64,000 nucleotides of DNA from Streptomyces canus (lineage in GTDB: Bacteria > Actinomycetota > Actinomycetes > Streptomycetales > Streptomycetaceae): positions 328,576 through 392,575 of the forward strand of contig NZ_KQ948658.1 in assembly GCF_001514145.1 (NCBI RefSeq). Direction: 5' to 3'. The stretch's first letter is position 1, and the number at the start of each line of letters is the position of its first letter. A model generated the notes under the pieces. It did not search any database. It saw only the letters and a list, made by a program, of their open reading frames with translations, and was not told where the DNA came from. Below, one piece after another: positions 54,547-64,000 of the stretch. A program made the position numbers and the translations under genes.

Positions 54547-55941
54547 GCGCACCCGCAGTCCCGTCGCGACCAGGACCGCCGCCGCCAGGACGATCACCGT
54601 GTCCAGGGCGAGGACCGTGTGGACGCCGGAGAGCAGATCGTCCGAGGTGGTGGCGAGGACGCCCAGCAGCGGGATGCCCACGGTGATACCGACCTGCTGG
54701 GTGGAGGTGACCAGGCCGGTGGCCAGGCCCTGCTCCTCGTCGGGGACACCGGAGGTCACGGTGATGCCGTACGAGATGATCGCGCCGAGGTGGCACATGC
54801 TGGCCAGGGAAACGGCGGCCGTGGCGAGCCAGACGGACCAGCTCCCGGTGTCCAGGCCCAGCAGGGCGGCGATCAGGGTGCCCTGGCCGACGAGCGAGCC
54901 GACCAGCGTGCGGCGCGGGCCGAAGCGGCCGATGACCCTGGGGGCGTAGGTGCCGGCGACCGCCGACAGGACGCCCTGGACGCCGAAGACCAGGCCGGTC
55001 TCGAAGGCCGACAGGTGCAGGACCTCCTGGAGGTAGAGGGTCAGCACGAAGACGACGGTCGACATCATCGAGAAGGTGACCAGACCGCCGATGTTGCCCC
55101 ACGCCACCGTGCGGCGGCGCAGCATGGGGAGAGACACCAGCGGCTGTGCGGTACGGGACTCGATCTTGACGAAGGCGGCGAGGAGCAGCAGGCCCACGAT
55201 CAGGGTGACGATGACATCCGTGCGGCCGAAGCCGTGGTCGGCGGCGGTCGAGAGGGCGTAGATCAGGGAGAGCAGGCCGCCGGTGACCGTGATCGCGCCG
55301 GGCACGTCGAGGCGGGGGCGGTCCGGGGTGCGGGACTCGGGGAGCAGGCCGGGGGCGAGTGGGAGCACGATCAGGGCGAACACGGAGAGCAGGCCCATCG
55401 TGGAGCGCCAGCCGAAGGTGTCGGTGAGGGTGCCGCCGGCCACCATGCCGACGGTGAAGCCGAGCGAGAGCAGAGTGCCGGAGATGCCCAGGGCCCGGTC
55501 GCGGGCGGGGCCCTCGGGGAAGGTCGTGGTCAGCAGGGACATGCCGGTCGGCACGATCGCCGCCGCGCCGAGGCCCTGCAGGGCGCGTCCGGCGAGGAAG
55601 GACGCCGGGTCCCAGGCGAAGGTCGCCAGCAAGGAGGCGGCGCCGAACAGGGCGAGGCCGATGAGGAAGAGTTTCCTACGGCCGTACAGGTCGCCGATCC
55701 GGCCGAACAGGAGCAGGAAGCCGCCGGACGGCAGCGCGAACGCCGTGACCGCCCACTGCAGGGCGGAGGGGCTCATGCCGAGGTCCGCGCCGAGGACGGG
55801 CAGGGCGACGTTCAGGACGGAGAAGTCCAGCGCGACCATGAACTGGGCGGCGCACAGGACGAACAGGACGAGCTTGTCGCGCGTCGACAGCCGGGGGGTG
55901 TCGAGCGCATCGGGGACGGAACTTGTGGTGTCGATCGCCAT
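54508..55941 (-). CDS. MFS drug exporter, DHA2 (EmrB/QacA) type
   Basis: This 477-residue protein has about 14 hydrophobic helices, starting LVLFVLCAAQFMVALDFSVL with the DHA2 helix-1 motif (LDFSVLNVALP). FGRIGDLYGRRK lies in loop 2-3. It is divergent from the XRE regulator at 56034, mirroring the pair at 102-2543. ATG 55941 is chosen; the frame upstream would cover the operator. Its last 39 bp overlap the MmcQ/YjbR gene tail to tail. Substrate unknown. Confidence 0.92.
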   Translation of the reverse strand: MAIDTTSSVPDALDTPRLSTRDKLVLFVLCAAQFMVALDFSVLNVALPVLGADLGMSPSALQWAVTAFALPSGGFLLLFGRIGDLYGRRKLFLIGLALFGAASLLATFAWDPASFLAGRALQGLGAAAIVPTGMSLLTTTFPEGPARDRALGISGTLLSLGFTVGMVAGGTLTDTFGWRSTMGLLSVFALIVLPLAPGLLPESRTPDRPRLDVPGAITVTGGLLSLIYALSTAADHGFGRTDVIVTLIVGLLLLAAFVKIESRTAQPLVSLPMLRRRTVAWGNIGGLVTFSMMSTVVFVLTLYLQEVLHLSAFETGLVFGVQGVLSAVAGTYAPRVIGRFGPRRTLVGSLVGQGTLIAALLGLDTGSWSVWLATAAVSLASMCHLGAIISYGITVTSGVPDEEQGLATGLVTSTQQVGITVGIPLLGVLATTSDDLLSGVHTVLALDTVIVLAAAVLVATGLRVRSGAVEAEPVGAR

Positions 55942-55991
55942 GGGCAAGAGCCTGCGCGCGTCGGAATAGCCGTGGGGAGCGGCAAGTTGTG

Positions 55992-56010
55992 CTGGTGGTG
56001 GCACCACCAG
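55992..56010. promoter_or_regulatory. Perfect 19-bp palindrome between MFS and XRE genes
   Basis: CTGGTGGTG-G-CACCACCAG is perfectly symmetric and lies midway in the 92-bp gap between the divergent starts. It is probably the operator of the adjacent XRE regulator; the CTGG/CCAG ends match the dyad at 1006-1022. Confidence 0.7.
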
Positions 56011-56033
56011 GCAACAACGAGGGGGATGCGTTC

Positions 56034-56903
56034 GTGCCCGAGGTCGTACCCAAGAGTGAGCGGCATCGTGAGCTGCGCGAGTTCCTGATGAGCCGGCGGG
56101 CCCGGGTCTCGCCCACCGACGCCGGGCTGCCGGACGGCGGGGCGCGGCGGCGCACGCCCGGGCTGCGGCGCGAGGAGGTCGCGGTGCTCGCCGGGGTGGG
56201 TGCCTCCTGGTACCAGTGGCTGGAGCAGGGGCGGGACATCTCCGTCTCCCCGCAGGTCCTCGACTCGGTCGGCCGGGTGCTGCGGTTGAGCAACGCCGAG
56301 CGGCGACATCTGTACGTCCTCGCCGGGCTGAACCCGCCCGCGCCCGAACCGTCCGCGGACCACGGCTGTGAGGGGTTGCGGCGGCTGATCGACGCGTGGA
56401 TGCCGTATCCGGCGCACATCATGGACGCGTACTACAACTGCGTGCTGTACAACGAGGCCGCGGGCTGGGTGCTCGGTATGCGGCCGGAGAACACCCAGAA
56501 CTGTCTCGTCGACTTCTTCACCGATCCGCTGTACCGGTCGCGATCGCACAGCTGGGAACAGAACGCGCGCACGGTCGTCGCCCAGTTCCGGGCGGCCGCC
56601 TCGGCGCGGCCGGACGACGAGGGGTTCCAGGACGTGCTGGCCCGGGTGCGGTCGGCGAGCGCCGAGTTCACCGAGCTGTGGGAGCGGCGGGACATCGAGG
56701 ACGCCGGAGTGATCCGCAAGGAGCTCGACCATCCACTGGTCGGCCTGCTGTGCGTGGAGTCCACGGCACTGCGGGTACCCGCCCGCCCCGACCTGACGGT
56801 CGTGCTCCACACCCCCCTGGACGAGTCCCACACCGCGGCCAAACTGGAGTGGCTGGCCTCACCGGAGGGGCGACGGGGGGCGATGTATCCCGTGGCGGGG
56901 TGA
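56034..56903 (+). CDS. XRE/MmyB-type transcriptional regulator
   Basis: This 289-residue regulator has the helix-turn-helix signature RRRTPGLRREEVAVLAGVG with WYQWLEQGRDI, and the MmyB-like sensor domain. It is a paralogue of the regulator at 102-950: the HTH half is largely identical (LEQGR, SARVLD-type SPQVLDSVGRVLRL) and the effector halves align. GTG 56034 has GAGGGGG eight bases upstream; longer frames include the operator and are rejected. It probably represses the divergent exporter. Its last codons (MYPVAG) seem to be echoed by the repeats that follow. Confidence 0.9.
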   Translation: MPEVVPKSERHRELREFLMSRRARVSPTDAGLPDGGARRRTPGLRREEVAVLAGVGASWYQWLEQGRDISVSPQVLDSVGRVLRLSNAERRHLYVLAGLNPPAPEPSADHGCEGLRRLIDAWMPYPAHIMDAYYNCVLYNEAAGWVLGMRPENTQNCLVDFFTDPLYRSRSHSWEQNARTVVAQFRAAASARPDDEGFQDVLARVRSASAEFTELWERRDIEDAGVIRKELDHPLVGLLCVESTALRVPARPDLTVVLHTPLDESHTAAKLEWLASPEGRRGAMYPVAG

Positions 56904-57360
56904 CGTGGCCGGTGGCGGGTGGCGTGACGTCTCCCGTGGCGGCGGCGGGTTTCGCGGTCGGTGGCGGACTGGTGATGGAGAGTGCTTCTGGTGGCCTGCG
57001 GGTCTCCGTGCGGACGTTGTTCCCTGTGCGAAGTGACGTGTCCGGTGACGGCGGCGCTTCTGGGGCTGGTGGCTCTCTAGTGGCGGCCGGTTCGCGGTGG
57101 GGGCGGACTGTTGATGGGGAGTTCTCCCGGCCTGCCGGTGTGCCCCGTGGCGGGCGATGTACCCCGTGGCGGGTGGTGTCTTTCTCCGGCCGTGGGTGAC
57201 GGCCCCGTGGAAGTCGGGTGACTCGGGGATGGTGGGTGTACCCCGTGGCGGGTGGTGGCCCGGGATGGCGGGCATATCCCGTGGAGCCGGTGGTCCGGGG
57301 ATGGTGGGCGGACTCCAGTGGCAGCAGGTGACCCGGCGATGCCGGGCGTACCCCGTGGCC
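56885..57360 (+). repeat. Degenerate repeats related to the XRE gene 3' end
   Basis: Copies of TACCCCGTGGCGGG and variants recur at about 56885 (the gene end itself), 56930, 57143, 57157, 57240, 57275 and 57346, separated by uneven GGTGG-rich spacers. Several encode an echo of the regulator's last residues, YPVAG. The 491-bp gap holds no credible gene. Confidence 0.6.
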
Positions 57361-57382
57361 TCGACCGGGCGGGAGCGGTTCG

Positions 57383-57388
57383 TATGCT
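57383..57388 (+). promoter_or_regulatory. -10 element of the CDA-like gene
   Basis: TATGCT lies six bases before ATG 57395, with no SD, giving a probable leaderless mRNA. Confidence 0.5.
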
Positions 57389-57394
57389 CCTGTC

Positions 57395-57748
57395 ATGACC
57401 GACAACAGTGCGCTTGACCCTGAGGACCGCAAGATCGTCACCCTGGCTCGTTCGGCGCGGGCTCGTAACGGGGTGCCCGAGGGGGCGGCCGTACGGGACG
57501 ACACCGGGCGGACGTATGTCGCGGGGACGGTGGCTCTTCCCTCGTTGCGGTTGAGTGCTTTGCAGACGGCGGTGGCGATGGCCGTGGCGTCGGGGGCGAA
57601 GTCCCTGGAGGCGGCGGCCGTGGTGACGGACGCCGAATCGGCCTCCGACGAGGACCGGGCCGCCGTCCGGGATCTGGGCGGCCCGCAGACTCCGGTGCTG
57701 GTGGCAGGGGTCGACGGCACCGTGCGGAGCACCGTGACCGCAGGCTGA
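57395..57748 (+). CDS. Cytidine deaminase-like protein without zinc ligands
   Basis: This 117-residue protein has the layout of a cytidine deaminase: helix DRKIVTLARSARAR, strand GVPEGAAVRDDTGRTYVAGT, helix LSALQTAVAMAVASG, then VLVAGVDGTV. The zinc and catalytic motifs (CAE/HAE and PCxxC) are missing: the CAE position reads SAL and there is no cysteine anywhere. It therefore cannot be a normal deaminase and may bind a nucleotide or act as a structural partner. Such CDA-like genes usually sit next to era; here 5.3 kb intervene. Confidence 0.8.
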   Translation: MTDNSALDPEDRKIVTLARSARARNGVPEGAAVRDDTGRTYVAGTVALPSLRLSALQTAVAMAVASGAKSLEAAAVVTDAESASDEDRAAVRDLGGPQTPVLVAGVDGTVRSTVTAG

Positions 57749-57951
57749 TACCCCCGGTAACACTTGGCCGGAATTCCAGCTTGCCGTTCCCCGTCCCACG
57801 CGCATCAATGGAACCGGAGATTCCGACGGACCGTCAGATTCAACTCGCGCGGCGTCCCGCACCACGCCCGTGATGCCCGGCCGTCCGTCGGAACGCACCC
57901 CCCGTCCATCCCCACATGGCAGTCCCCACCACGGGAAGGGAACCGGATTCC

Positions 57952-58425
57952 ATGAAAGGCAAGCGCACAGGCACTGGTGCGGCACTGGCCGTCGGCACGC
58001 TCGCGGCTCTCGGGCTCGCGTTCGCCCCCACCGCCCTGGCCGTCACCCCGGACACCGCGACCATCGACGCGGACTGTGGCCTCTACGGCAGCGGCCAGGC
58101 CACCCTCACCGCCACCCAGGACGGCACCGCCGCCACCGTCACCGTCACCTCGGCGATCAACGCACCGCTCGCGCTCGACGAGGACTCGATCGCCTCGACC
58201 CTCACCTTCGTGAACGCGAACGGCGGCACCACCACCTTCACCGGCACGGAGAACCCCGCCATCGCGGCCGGCGATCCTGTCACCGTCGGTCCGCTCAACG
58301 GCACCGTGGCGTCCGGCGACAGCCTGGAGTCGTACGGTGGTTCGCTCCAGATCGTCGTCTTCGGGATCACCGTCACCTGCACGGCCACCGGTCCGCAGGC
58401 GCCCGGACCCTTCGTGTTCGACTGA
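57952..58425 (+). CDS. Small secreted protein, 157 aa
   Basis: This 157-residue protein has a signal peptide (1-30, ending PTALA). The mature part is rich in Thr, Ala and Val, with two cysteines (DADCGLYG and TVTCTATG) that could form one disulfide, so a beta-sandwich is likely. The ATG has GGGAAGGGAACCGG before it. No family is recognised. The mature domain's size and cysteine placement resemble the N-terminal domain of the next secreted protein. It is the first of three surface genes in one orientation. Confidence 0.8.
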   Translation: MKGKRTGTGAALAVGTLAALGLAFAPTALAVTPDTATIDADCGLYGSGQATLTATQDGTAATVTVTSAINAPLALDEDSIASTLTFVNANGGTTTFTGTENPAIAAGDPVTVGPLNGTVASGDSLESYGGSLQIVVFGITVTCTATGPQAPGPFVFD

Positions 58426-58568
58426 TCGTCCCAGCAAGTACCTTGGTTGCCGCAGGAACTGACAGCTCGTCAGGTTTCTGCGGCAACTCCATTGACTTCT
58501 CACGCTATCCACACATCAATGCCCCCTGTCGGCGCAGGACTTCAGGAGCTTCCGGAGGGGGCACATCC

Positions 58569-59885
58569 ATGGGTTCGACGACTCGAAGACGCCGTCTGGC
58601 GTCCTTTATCGGGGCGACCGCGCTCGCGGTCACCGCGGGCGGCGCACTGGCCTGTCCGGCCGGTGCCGCCACCAACGTGGACTTCGCCACGCACTGCATC
58701 CCGCCCGCGGTCGCGGGCATCCCGCCCATCGACGGCACCACGACGGCCGCCATCGCCGTGGACAACACCAGCCCCAAGGTGGGCGACACCGTCACCGTGA
58801 CCTACACGGTGGTCAAGCCGGCCGCCAGCAACCCCACGGCCATCGCACTGCCGGCCGACATCATGACGCCGACCGGCAAGGTCACCCTCGGCGGCGCCCA
58901 GACCGGAGCCGTGACGGTCGCCGGACCGAAGAAGAACGACCCGGTGCCGGGCAACGGCGCCTTCCCGTCGTTCTCGATGACCGGCACCTTCAAGGTCACC
59001 TCACCCGGCGCGATCACCCTCTCGCCCGGCGACTACAACATCCACACCAGCTACATCCTCGAACTGGACACGCCCTGCACGGTGATCACCCCGCCCGCTC
59101 CGGTCTCCGAGACGGTCACCGCCACGGACACGAACCCCGTCAACGAGCGGGACATCGCGCTGGGTTCGGCCTCCGGGAAGCCCGGCGACAGCGTCACCGT
59201 CACCGGCAGCAAGTTCACCCCGGGCGCGACGGTCACCCTGGCCGGGCGGTCCGGCGCCGCCCAGACCGCGGACACCGCCACCGCCACAACCGACTCCTCG
59301 GGCGCGTTCAGCGGCTCACTCGTCGTCAACGACAAGACGACGACCGGTGTCGTGGCGTACGAGGGCAGCGCGTACAGCGACGCCAAGGGGGCGGGGCCGA
59401 AGGCGTACGTCGTCATCGACGACACCCCCGTACCGGACGGCAGCCAGAAGGTCACCACCACGGTGAAGGCCGGCACGCTGTCCATGTCCCAGGCCGGGGA
59501 CGCCGTCAGCCTCTCGGCGGTGGACTACGGCAAGGGCGGGGCCTCGACCGGTGACCTGAACAAGGTGACCGTCCAGGACTTCCGCGGCGGACCCGCCGGC
59601 TGGTCCCTCACCGGCAAGGTCACCGACTTCACCGGACCCGGCGCCAAGATCGACGCCGGTGCGCTGAGCTGGAGCCCCGCCTGCGCCACCAAGGCGGGCA
59701 GCCCGAGCACCTGCCAGGCCGGTTCCGCCGGCGCGGTCGGTTCCTCGGGAGCGACGCTCGCGTCCACGCCCAACGGCACGCTCACCGGCGGTGAGTTCAC
59801 CGTGGACGCCGGACTCTCCCTGAACGTACCGGCGTTCACGCCTCCCGGCACGTACTCCGGCGTTCTCACCCTCACGCTCAGCTGA
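58569..59885 (+). CDS. Secreted WxL-domain-like surface protein
   Basis: This 438-residue protein has a signal peptide (about 1-34, ending AGAA), an N-terminal beta domain (36-175, Cys43 and Cys170), an IPT/Big-like segment (GKPGDSVTVTGSKFTPGATV) and a C-terminal region resembling the WxL cell-wall domain. GWSLTG gives the proximal W-x-L (345-347). The distal motif reads YSGVLTLTL (429-437), with Leu where Firmicutes have Trp. In Firmicutes, WxL domains attach to peptidoglycan with DUF916 partner proteins, and one is encoded next here. ATG 58569 has GGAGGGGG at -8. The WxL match is by eye. Confidence 0.75.
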   Translation: MGSTTRRRRLASFIGATALAVTAGGALACPAGAATNVDFATHCIPPAVAGIPPIDGTTTAAIAVDNTSPKVGDTVTVTYTVVKPAASNPTAIALPADIMTPTGKVTLGGAQTGAVTVAGPKKNDPVPGNGAFPSFSMTGTFKVTSPGAITLSPGDYNIHTSYILELDTPCTVITPPAPVSETVTATDTNPVNERDIALGSASGKPGDSVTVTGSKFTPGATVTLAGRSGAAQTADTATATTDSSGAFSGSLVVNDKTTTGVVAYEGSAYSDAKGAGPKAYVVIDDTPVPDGSQKVTTTVKAGTLSMSQAGDAVSLSAVDYGKGGASTGDLNKVTVQDFRGGPAGWSLTGKVTDFTGPGAKIDAGALSWSPACATKAGSPSTCQAGSAGAVGSSGATLASTPNGTLTGGEFTVDAGLSLNVPAFTPPGTYSGVLTLTLS

Positions 59886-59934
59886 CCGTACGGGCGCCCG
59901 CACCCGCCCGTCCGCCTCTTGGGGGTCCGCACCC

Positions 59935-60945
59935 ATGCGTAAGCTGTACGTCCTCTTCCTGAGCCTGTTCCTGGTCACGGCCGCCGCACCCGCGTACGCC
60001 GCCGACAACGGCAGCTGGTCCGTGTACCCCGCCGCCTCCCAGATCGCGGCGCGGCCCTACTTCTACCTCTCCGCCGACCCCGGGCAGACCATCGACGACA
60101 AGGTGGTCGTCACCAACAAGACCGGTCGGCCGCTGACCTTCCGGCTCTACGCCGCCGACGCCTACAACACCGCCCGCGACGGCGGTTTCGCCGTGCGTAC
60201 CGTCGCCGAGAAGCAGCGCGGGGTGGGGGTCTGGGCGAAGCCCGCGAAGTCCCGGGTGACCGTCCCCGCGCACGGCAAGGTCACCGTGCCCTTCACGCTG
60301 TCGGTGCCCGAGGGCGCCGAACCGGGCGACCATCCCGGCGCGTTGGTGGCGCTGGACGAGCGGATCGACAAGGGCGACGGCGCGGTGGCGCTCGGTGTGC
60401 AGCGGGCCGTCGCCGCGAGGATCTATCTGCGGGTGGGTGGACCGACCGTGCCGGCGATCGCCGTCGAGGACGTCCGCGTCAGCCATCACCAGCCGCTGGT
60501 ACCGGGGTTGGGGGACAGCGGTGCGACGATCTCGTACACCCTGCGCAACACCGGCAACGTCACTCTGAACCCGAAGGTGGAGCTGCGGGCGACGGGGTTG
60601 TTCGGGCGTACGTTGCTGGCCCGCGACCTGTCGAAGATCCCTGGCGAACTGCTGCCGGGGCAGCGGGTGCACCTGAGCGAGCCGTGGAAGGGCGCACCTC
60701 AGCTGGACTGGGGCGAGGTGACCCTCACGGCGAGCGCGAAGGACACCCGCGAGTCGGCGGGCGCCTCCTTCTTCGTGCTGCCGTGGCTGATGGCGGCGGT
60801 CCTGCTGGTGGTGCTGGTCGTGGGCGTCGTCCTGCTGGTCAGGGCGCGGCAGGCCCGGGCCGGGGTCAGCCGCCGAAGGCCCGGCGCAGGCGGCCCTTCT
60901 CCGGCGCGGGGCGTTCCACGGGACGGGCTTCTGCCGAGGAGATGA
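59935..60945 (+). CDS. DUF916-like WxL-interacting membrane protein
   Basis: This 336-residue protein has a signal peptide (1-22, ending AYA), an extracytoplasmic beta domain (about 25-175: YLSADPGQTIDDKVVVTNKT and ARIYLRVGG), a second beta segment with SYTLRNTGNVTLNPKVELRA, a membrane helix (279-302) and a basic cytoplasmic tail. The layout fits DUF916 proteins, which in Firmicutes bind WxL proteins and peptidoglycan. It follows the WxL-like gene by 49 bp. Its last 80 bp overlap the convergent small gene. Assignment is good, role inferred. Confidence 0.82.
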   Translation: MRKLYVLFLSLFLVTAAAPAYAADNGSWSVYPAASQIAARPYFYLSADPGQTIDDKVVVTNKTGRPLTFRLYAADAYNTARDGGFAVRTVAEKQRGVGVWAKPAKSRVTVPAHGKVTVPFTLSVPEGAEPGDHPGALVALDERIDKGDGAVALGVQRAVAARIYLRVGGPTVPAIAVEDVRVSHHQPLVPGLGDSGATISYTLRNTGNVTLNPKVELRATGLFGRTLLARDLSKIPGELLPGQRVHLSEPWKGAPQLDWGEVTLTASAKDTRESAGASFFVLPWLMAAVLLVVLVVGVVLLVRARQARAGVSRRRPGAGGPSPARGVPRDGLLPRR

Positions 60946-61237
60946 GTTCGGCGACGGAGATCCGGGCGTACGACGAGTCCTCGGTGGCGTGGTCGAACGG
61001 CTCGGACCAGCGCGACTTCGTGAACTCCAGCAGCCAGCTCGTCTCGGAGGTCCGGAACACGAGGTGGCCGCGGTGGGGGTCGTCGCCCGTGCGCCGCTCC
61101 ACGTTGGAGCGGGTCAACTCCTCGGCGCGGGCGACGGCTTGCTCCCTGCCGCCCGCCACATGGACCTTGTCGTGGAGGAGCCAGTTGCCGTCGGACCACC
61201 CGTTGTTCGTCTCGACGAGCACGTACCACTCGCTCAC
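60866..61237 (-). CDS. Hypothetical protein, 123 aa
   Basis: This 123-residue protein (MSEWYVLVETNNGWSDGNWL) contains VHVAGGREQAVARAEELTRS and SWLLEFTKSRWSEPF, alternating strands and a helix. No family is recognised. GTG 61237 has GAGGGAGG upstream. It lies 10 bp after glnK on the same strand and may be co-transcribed with the ammonium genes. Its 3' end overlaps the convergent DUF916-like gene by 80 bp. Confidence 0.75.
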   Translation of the reverse strand: MSEWYVLVETNNGWSDGNWLLHDKVHVAGGREQAVARAEELTRSNVERRTGDDPHRGHLVFRTSETSWLLEFTKSRWSEPFDHATEDSSYARISVAELISSAEARPVERPAPEKGRLRRAFGG

Positions 61238-61247
61238 GGTGCCTCCC

Positions 61248-62893
<1,646 letters not shown>

Positions 62894-62940
62894 GGGGGTC
62901 TCCAACGAGGTGGGGGCTCGTCAGAGGGTCACCGGCGTGC

Positions 62941-63005
62941 GTTTCCGGTTGTGCACGGGGGTGTTTCTGCCGTGTTTCATTGCGTTGGGGTTTCCGGAAG
63001 CTCAC
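62941..63005 (-). promoter_or_regulatory. GlnR-type binding boxes before amt-glnK
   Basis: Reading the minus strand from 63005 down: GTGAG-n6-GAAAC (63005-62990), then GCAAT six bases on, another GAAAC (62967-62963), and GTGCA-n6-GAAAC (62956-62941). This matches the GlnR consensus GTnAC-n6-GAAAC in two boxes and is the expected regulator of an amt-glnK pair. It lies between amt and divergent era. Confidence 0.65.
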
Positions 63006-63054
63006 GGTCGGGCCGGTGTGCGGGCGCCTGTGCGGCGGGGCTCTGTGGATCAGG

Positions 63055-63060
63055 GAGAAT
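63055..63060 (+). promoter_or_regulatory. -10-like element before era
   Basis: GAGAAT lies seven bases before ATG 63068 without an SD, suggesting a leaderless transcript. Confidence 0.35.
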
Positions 63061-63067
63061 GGGGCGC

Positions 63068-64000
63068 ATGAGCGTTCGCAGTCAGTCATCCGAGCCGCCG
63101 GCATCGTCGGAGGCACCCCACCGCGCCGGCTTCGCCTGCTTCGTGGGCCGCCCCAACGCGGGCAAGTCCACCCTTACGAACGCTCTGGTCGGCCAGAAGG
63201 TGGCGATCACCGCGAACCAGCCGCAGACCACGCGGCACACGGTACGCGGGATCGTGCACCGGCCCGAGGCCCAGCTGATCCTGGTCGACACCCCCGGACT
63301 GCACAAGCCGCGCACGCTGCTGGGGGAGCGGCTCAACGACGTCGTGCGGACGACCTGGGCCGAGGTCGACGTGATCGGCTTCTGTCTGCCCGCGAACGAG
63401 AAGCTCGGGCCCGGTGACCGTTTCATCGCGAAGGAACTGGCGGGGATCAAGAAGTCCCCCAAGGTCGCGATCATCACGAAGACGGACCTGGTCGACTCCA
63501 AGACCCTCGCCGAGCAGCTGATCGCCGTCGACCAGCTCGGCAAGGAGCTGGGCATCGAGTGGGCGGAGATCGTCCCGGTGTCGGCGACCGCGAACAAGCA
63601 GGTCGACCTGCTGGCGGACCTGCTGATCCCGATGCTTCCCGAGGGTCCGGCGCTCTACCCCGAGGGCGACCTCACCGACGAGCCCGAGCAGGTCATGATC
63701 GCGGAACTGATCCGCGAGGCCGCGCTGGAGGGCGTCCGCGACGAGCTCCCGCACTCCATCGCGGTGGTCGTCGAGGAGATGCTCCCCCGCGAGGACCGCC
63801 CCGCCGACAAGCCCCTCCTCGACATCCACGCCTTCGTCTACATCGAGCGCCCCAGCCAGAAGGGCATCATCATCGGCCCCAAGGGCAAGCGCCTGAAGGA
63901 GGTCGGCATCAAGTCCCGCAAGCAGATCGAGGCACTCCTCGGCACACCGGTCTTCCTGGACCTGCACGTCAAGGTGGCGAAGGACTGGCAGCGGGATCCC
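63068..64000 (+). CDS. era: GTPase Era, 3' end cut by the window
   Basis: The 311 codons present lack a stop, so only the last few residues are missing. Era is an essential GTPase that binds 16S rRNA during 30S assembly. GRPNAGKS (27-34), DTPGL and TKTD are the nucleotide motifs; the KH domain (GIIIGPKGKRLKEVG) follows near residue 280. ATG 63068 (MSVRSQSSEPP) is used. It is divergent from amt. Confidence 0.97.
   Translation, partial: MSVRSQSSEPPASSEAPHRAGFACFVGRPNAGKSTLTNALVGQKVAITANQPQTTRHTVRGIVHRPEAQLILVDTPGLHKPRTLLGERLNDVVRTTWAEVDVIGFCLPANEKLGPGDRFIAKELAGIKKSPKVAIITKTDLVDSKTLAEQLIAVDQLGKELGIEWAEIVPVSATANKQVDLLADLLIPMLPEGPALYPEGDLTDEPEQVMIAELIREAALEGVRDELPHSIAVVVEEMLPREDRPADKPLLDIHAFVYIERPSQKGIIIGPKGKRLKEVGIKSRKQIEALLGTPVFLDLHVKVAKDWQRDP

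Overview
The window is high-GC actinobacterial chromosome that reads as Streptomyces. Third codon positions are almost all G or C, GTG starts are frequent, TTA codons are nearly absent (one was found in frame), and the gene order leuS - comEA/comEC - holA - rpsT/lepA - hemW - hrcA/dnaJ - phoH/ybeY - era is that of a Streptomyces core region. There are two tRNA-Ala(GGC) genes (the first cut by the window edge), about 55 protein genes, and no integrase, transposase, CRISPR array, rRNA or secondary-metabolite cluster.

Layout. 1-3.2 kb: a tRNA-Ala, a divergent XRE regulator/MFS exporter pair, two tiny Cys4 proteins, and a second tRNA-Ala. 3.3-6.3 kb: a NuoF-like flavo-iron-sulfur protein translationally coupled to a ferric-reductase-type heme membrane protein. 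6.5-9.6 kb: leuS behind a Leu-rich leader peptide and a transcription attenuator. 9.7-18.4 kb: a membrane coiled-coil protein, DegV, comEA-comEC, an arylamine N-acetyltransferase, holA and small proteins. 18.6-23.1 kb: rpsT, lepA and an acyl-CoA ligase with a palindromic operator. 23.2-30.0 kb: a signalling locus made of an orphan response regulator, a 1376-residue HAMP-array hybrid histidine kinase and a divergent HATPase-GAF-PP2C phosphatase that carries the only in-frame TTA codon found. 30-37.7 kb: hemW, DUF3097, a metallo-hydrolase, hrcA-dnaJ under a CIRCE element, nitronate monooxygenase, rsmE and a VOC protein. 37.6-44.2 kb: a small hypothetical, a lipoprotein, tricorn protease, HIT protein, RNase Z-like protein and adenosine deaminase. 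44.2-50.1 kb: an MFS exporter, an IclR regulator, an IclR-type operator, a glucarate catabolic pair and a PfkB kinase. 50.4-57.7 kb: a solitary FAD-binding subunit, phoH-ybeY-corC-yjbR, a second XRE/MFS divergent pair, a degenerate-repeat spacer and a zinc-less cytidine deaminase-like protein. 57.9-62.9 kb: three secreted or surface proteins that look like a WxL/DUF916 cell-surface module, then an ammonium transporter-PII pair behind GlnR-type boxes. 63.1 kb to the end: era, truncated by the window edge.

Together the genes cover translation (leuS, rpsT, lepA, rsmE, ybeY, era, tRNAs), DNA uptake and replication (comEA/comEC, holA), heat-shock control (CIRCE-hrcA-dnaJ), sugar-acid use (kdgD-gudD) and nitrogen supply (amt-glnK). 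Regulatory architecture is visible at many promoters: attenuation, CIRCE, dyad operators, GlnR boxes, and several -10 hexamers placed 6-7 nt before a start codon, which implies leaderless mRNAs.
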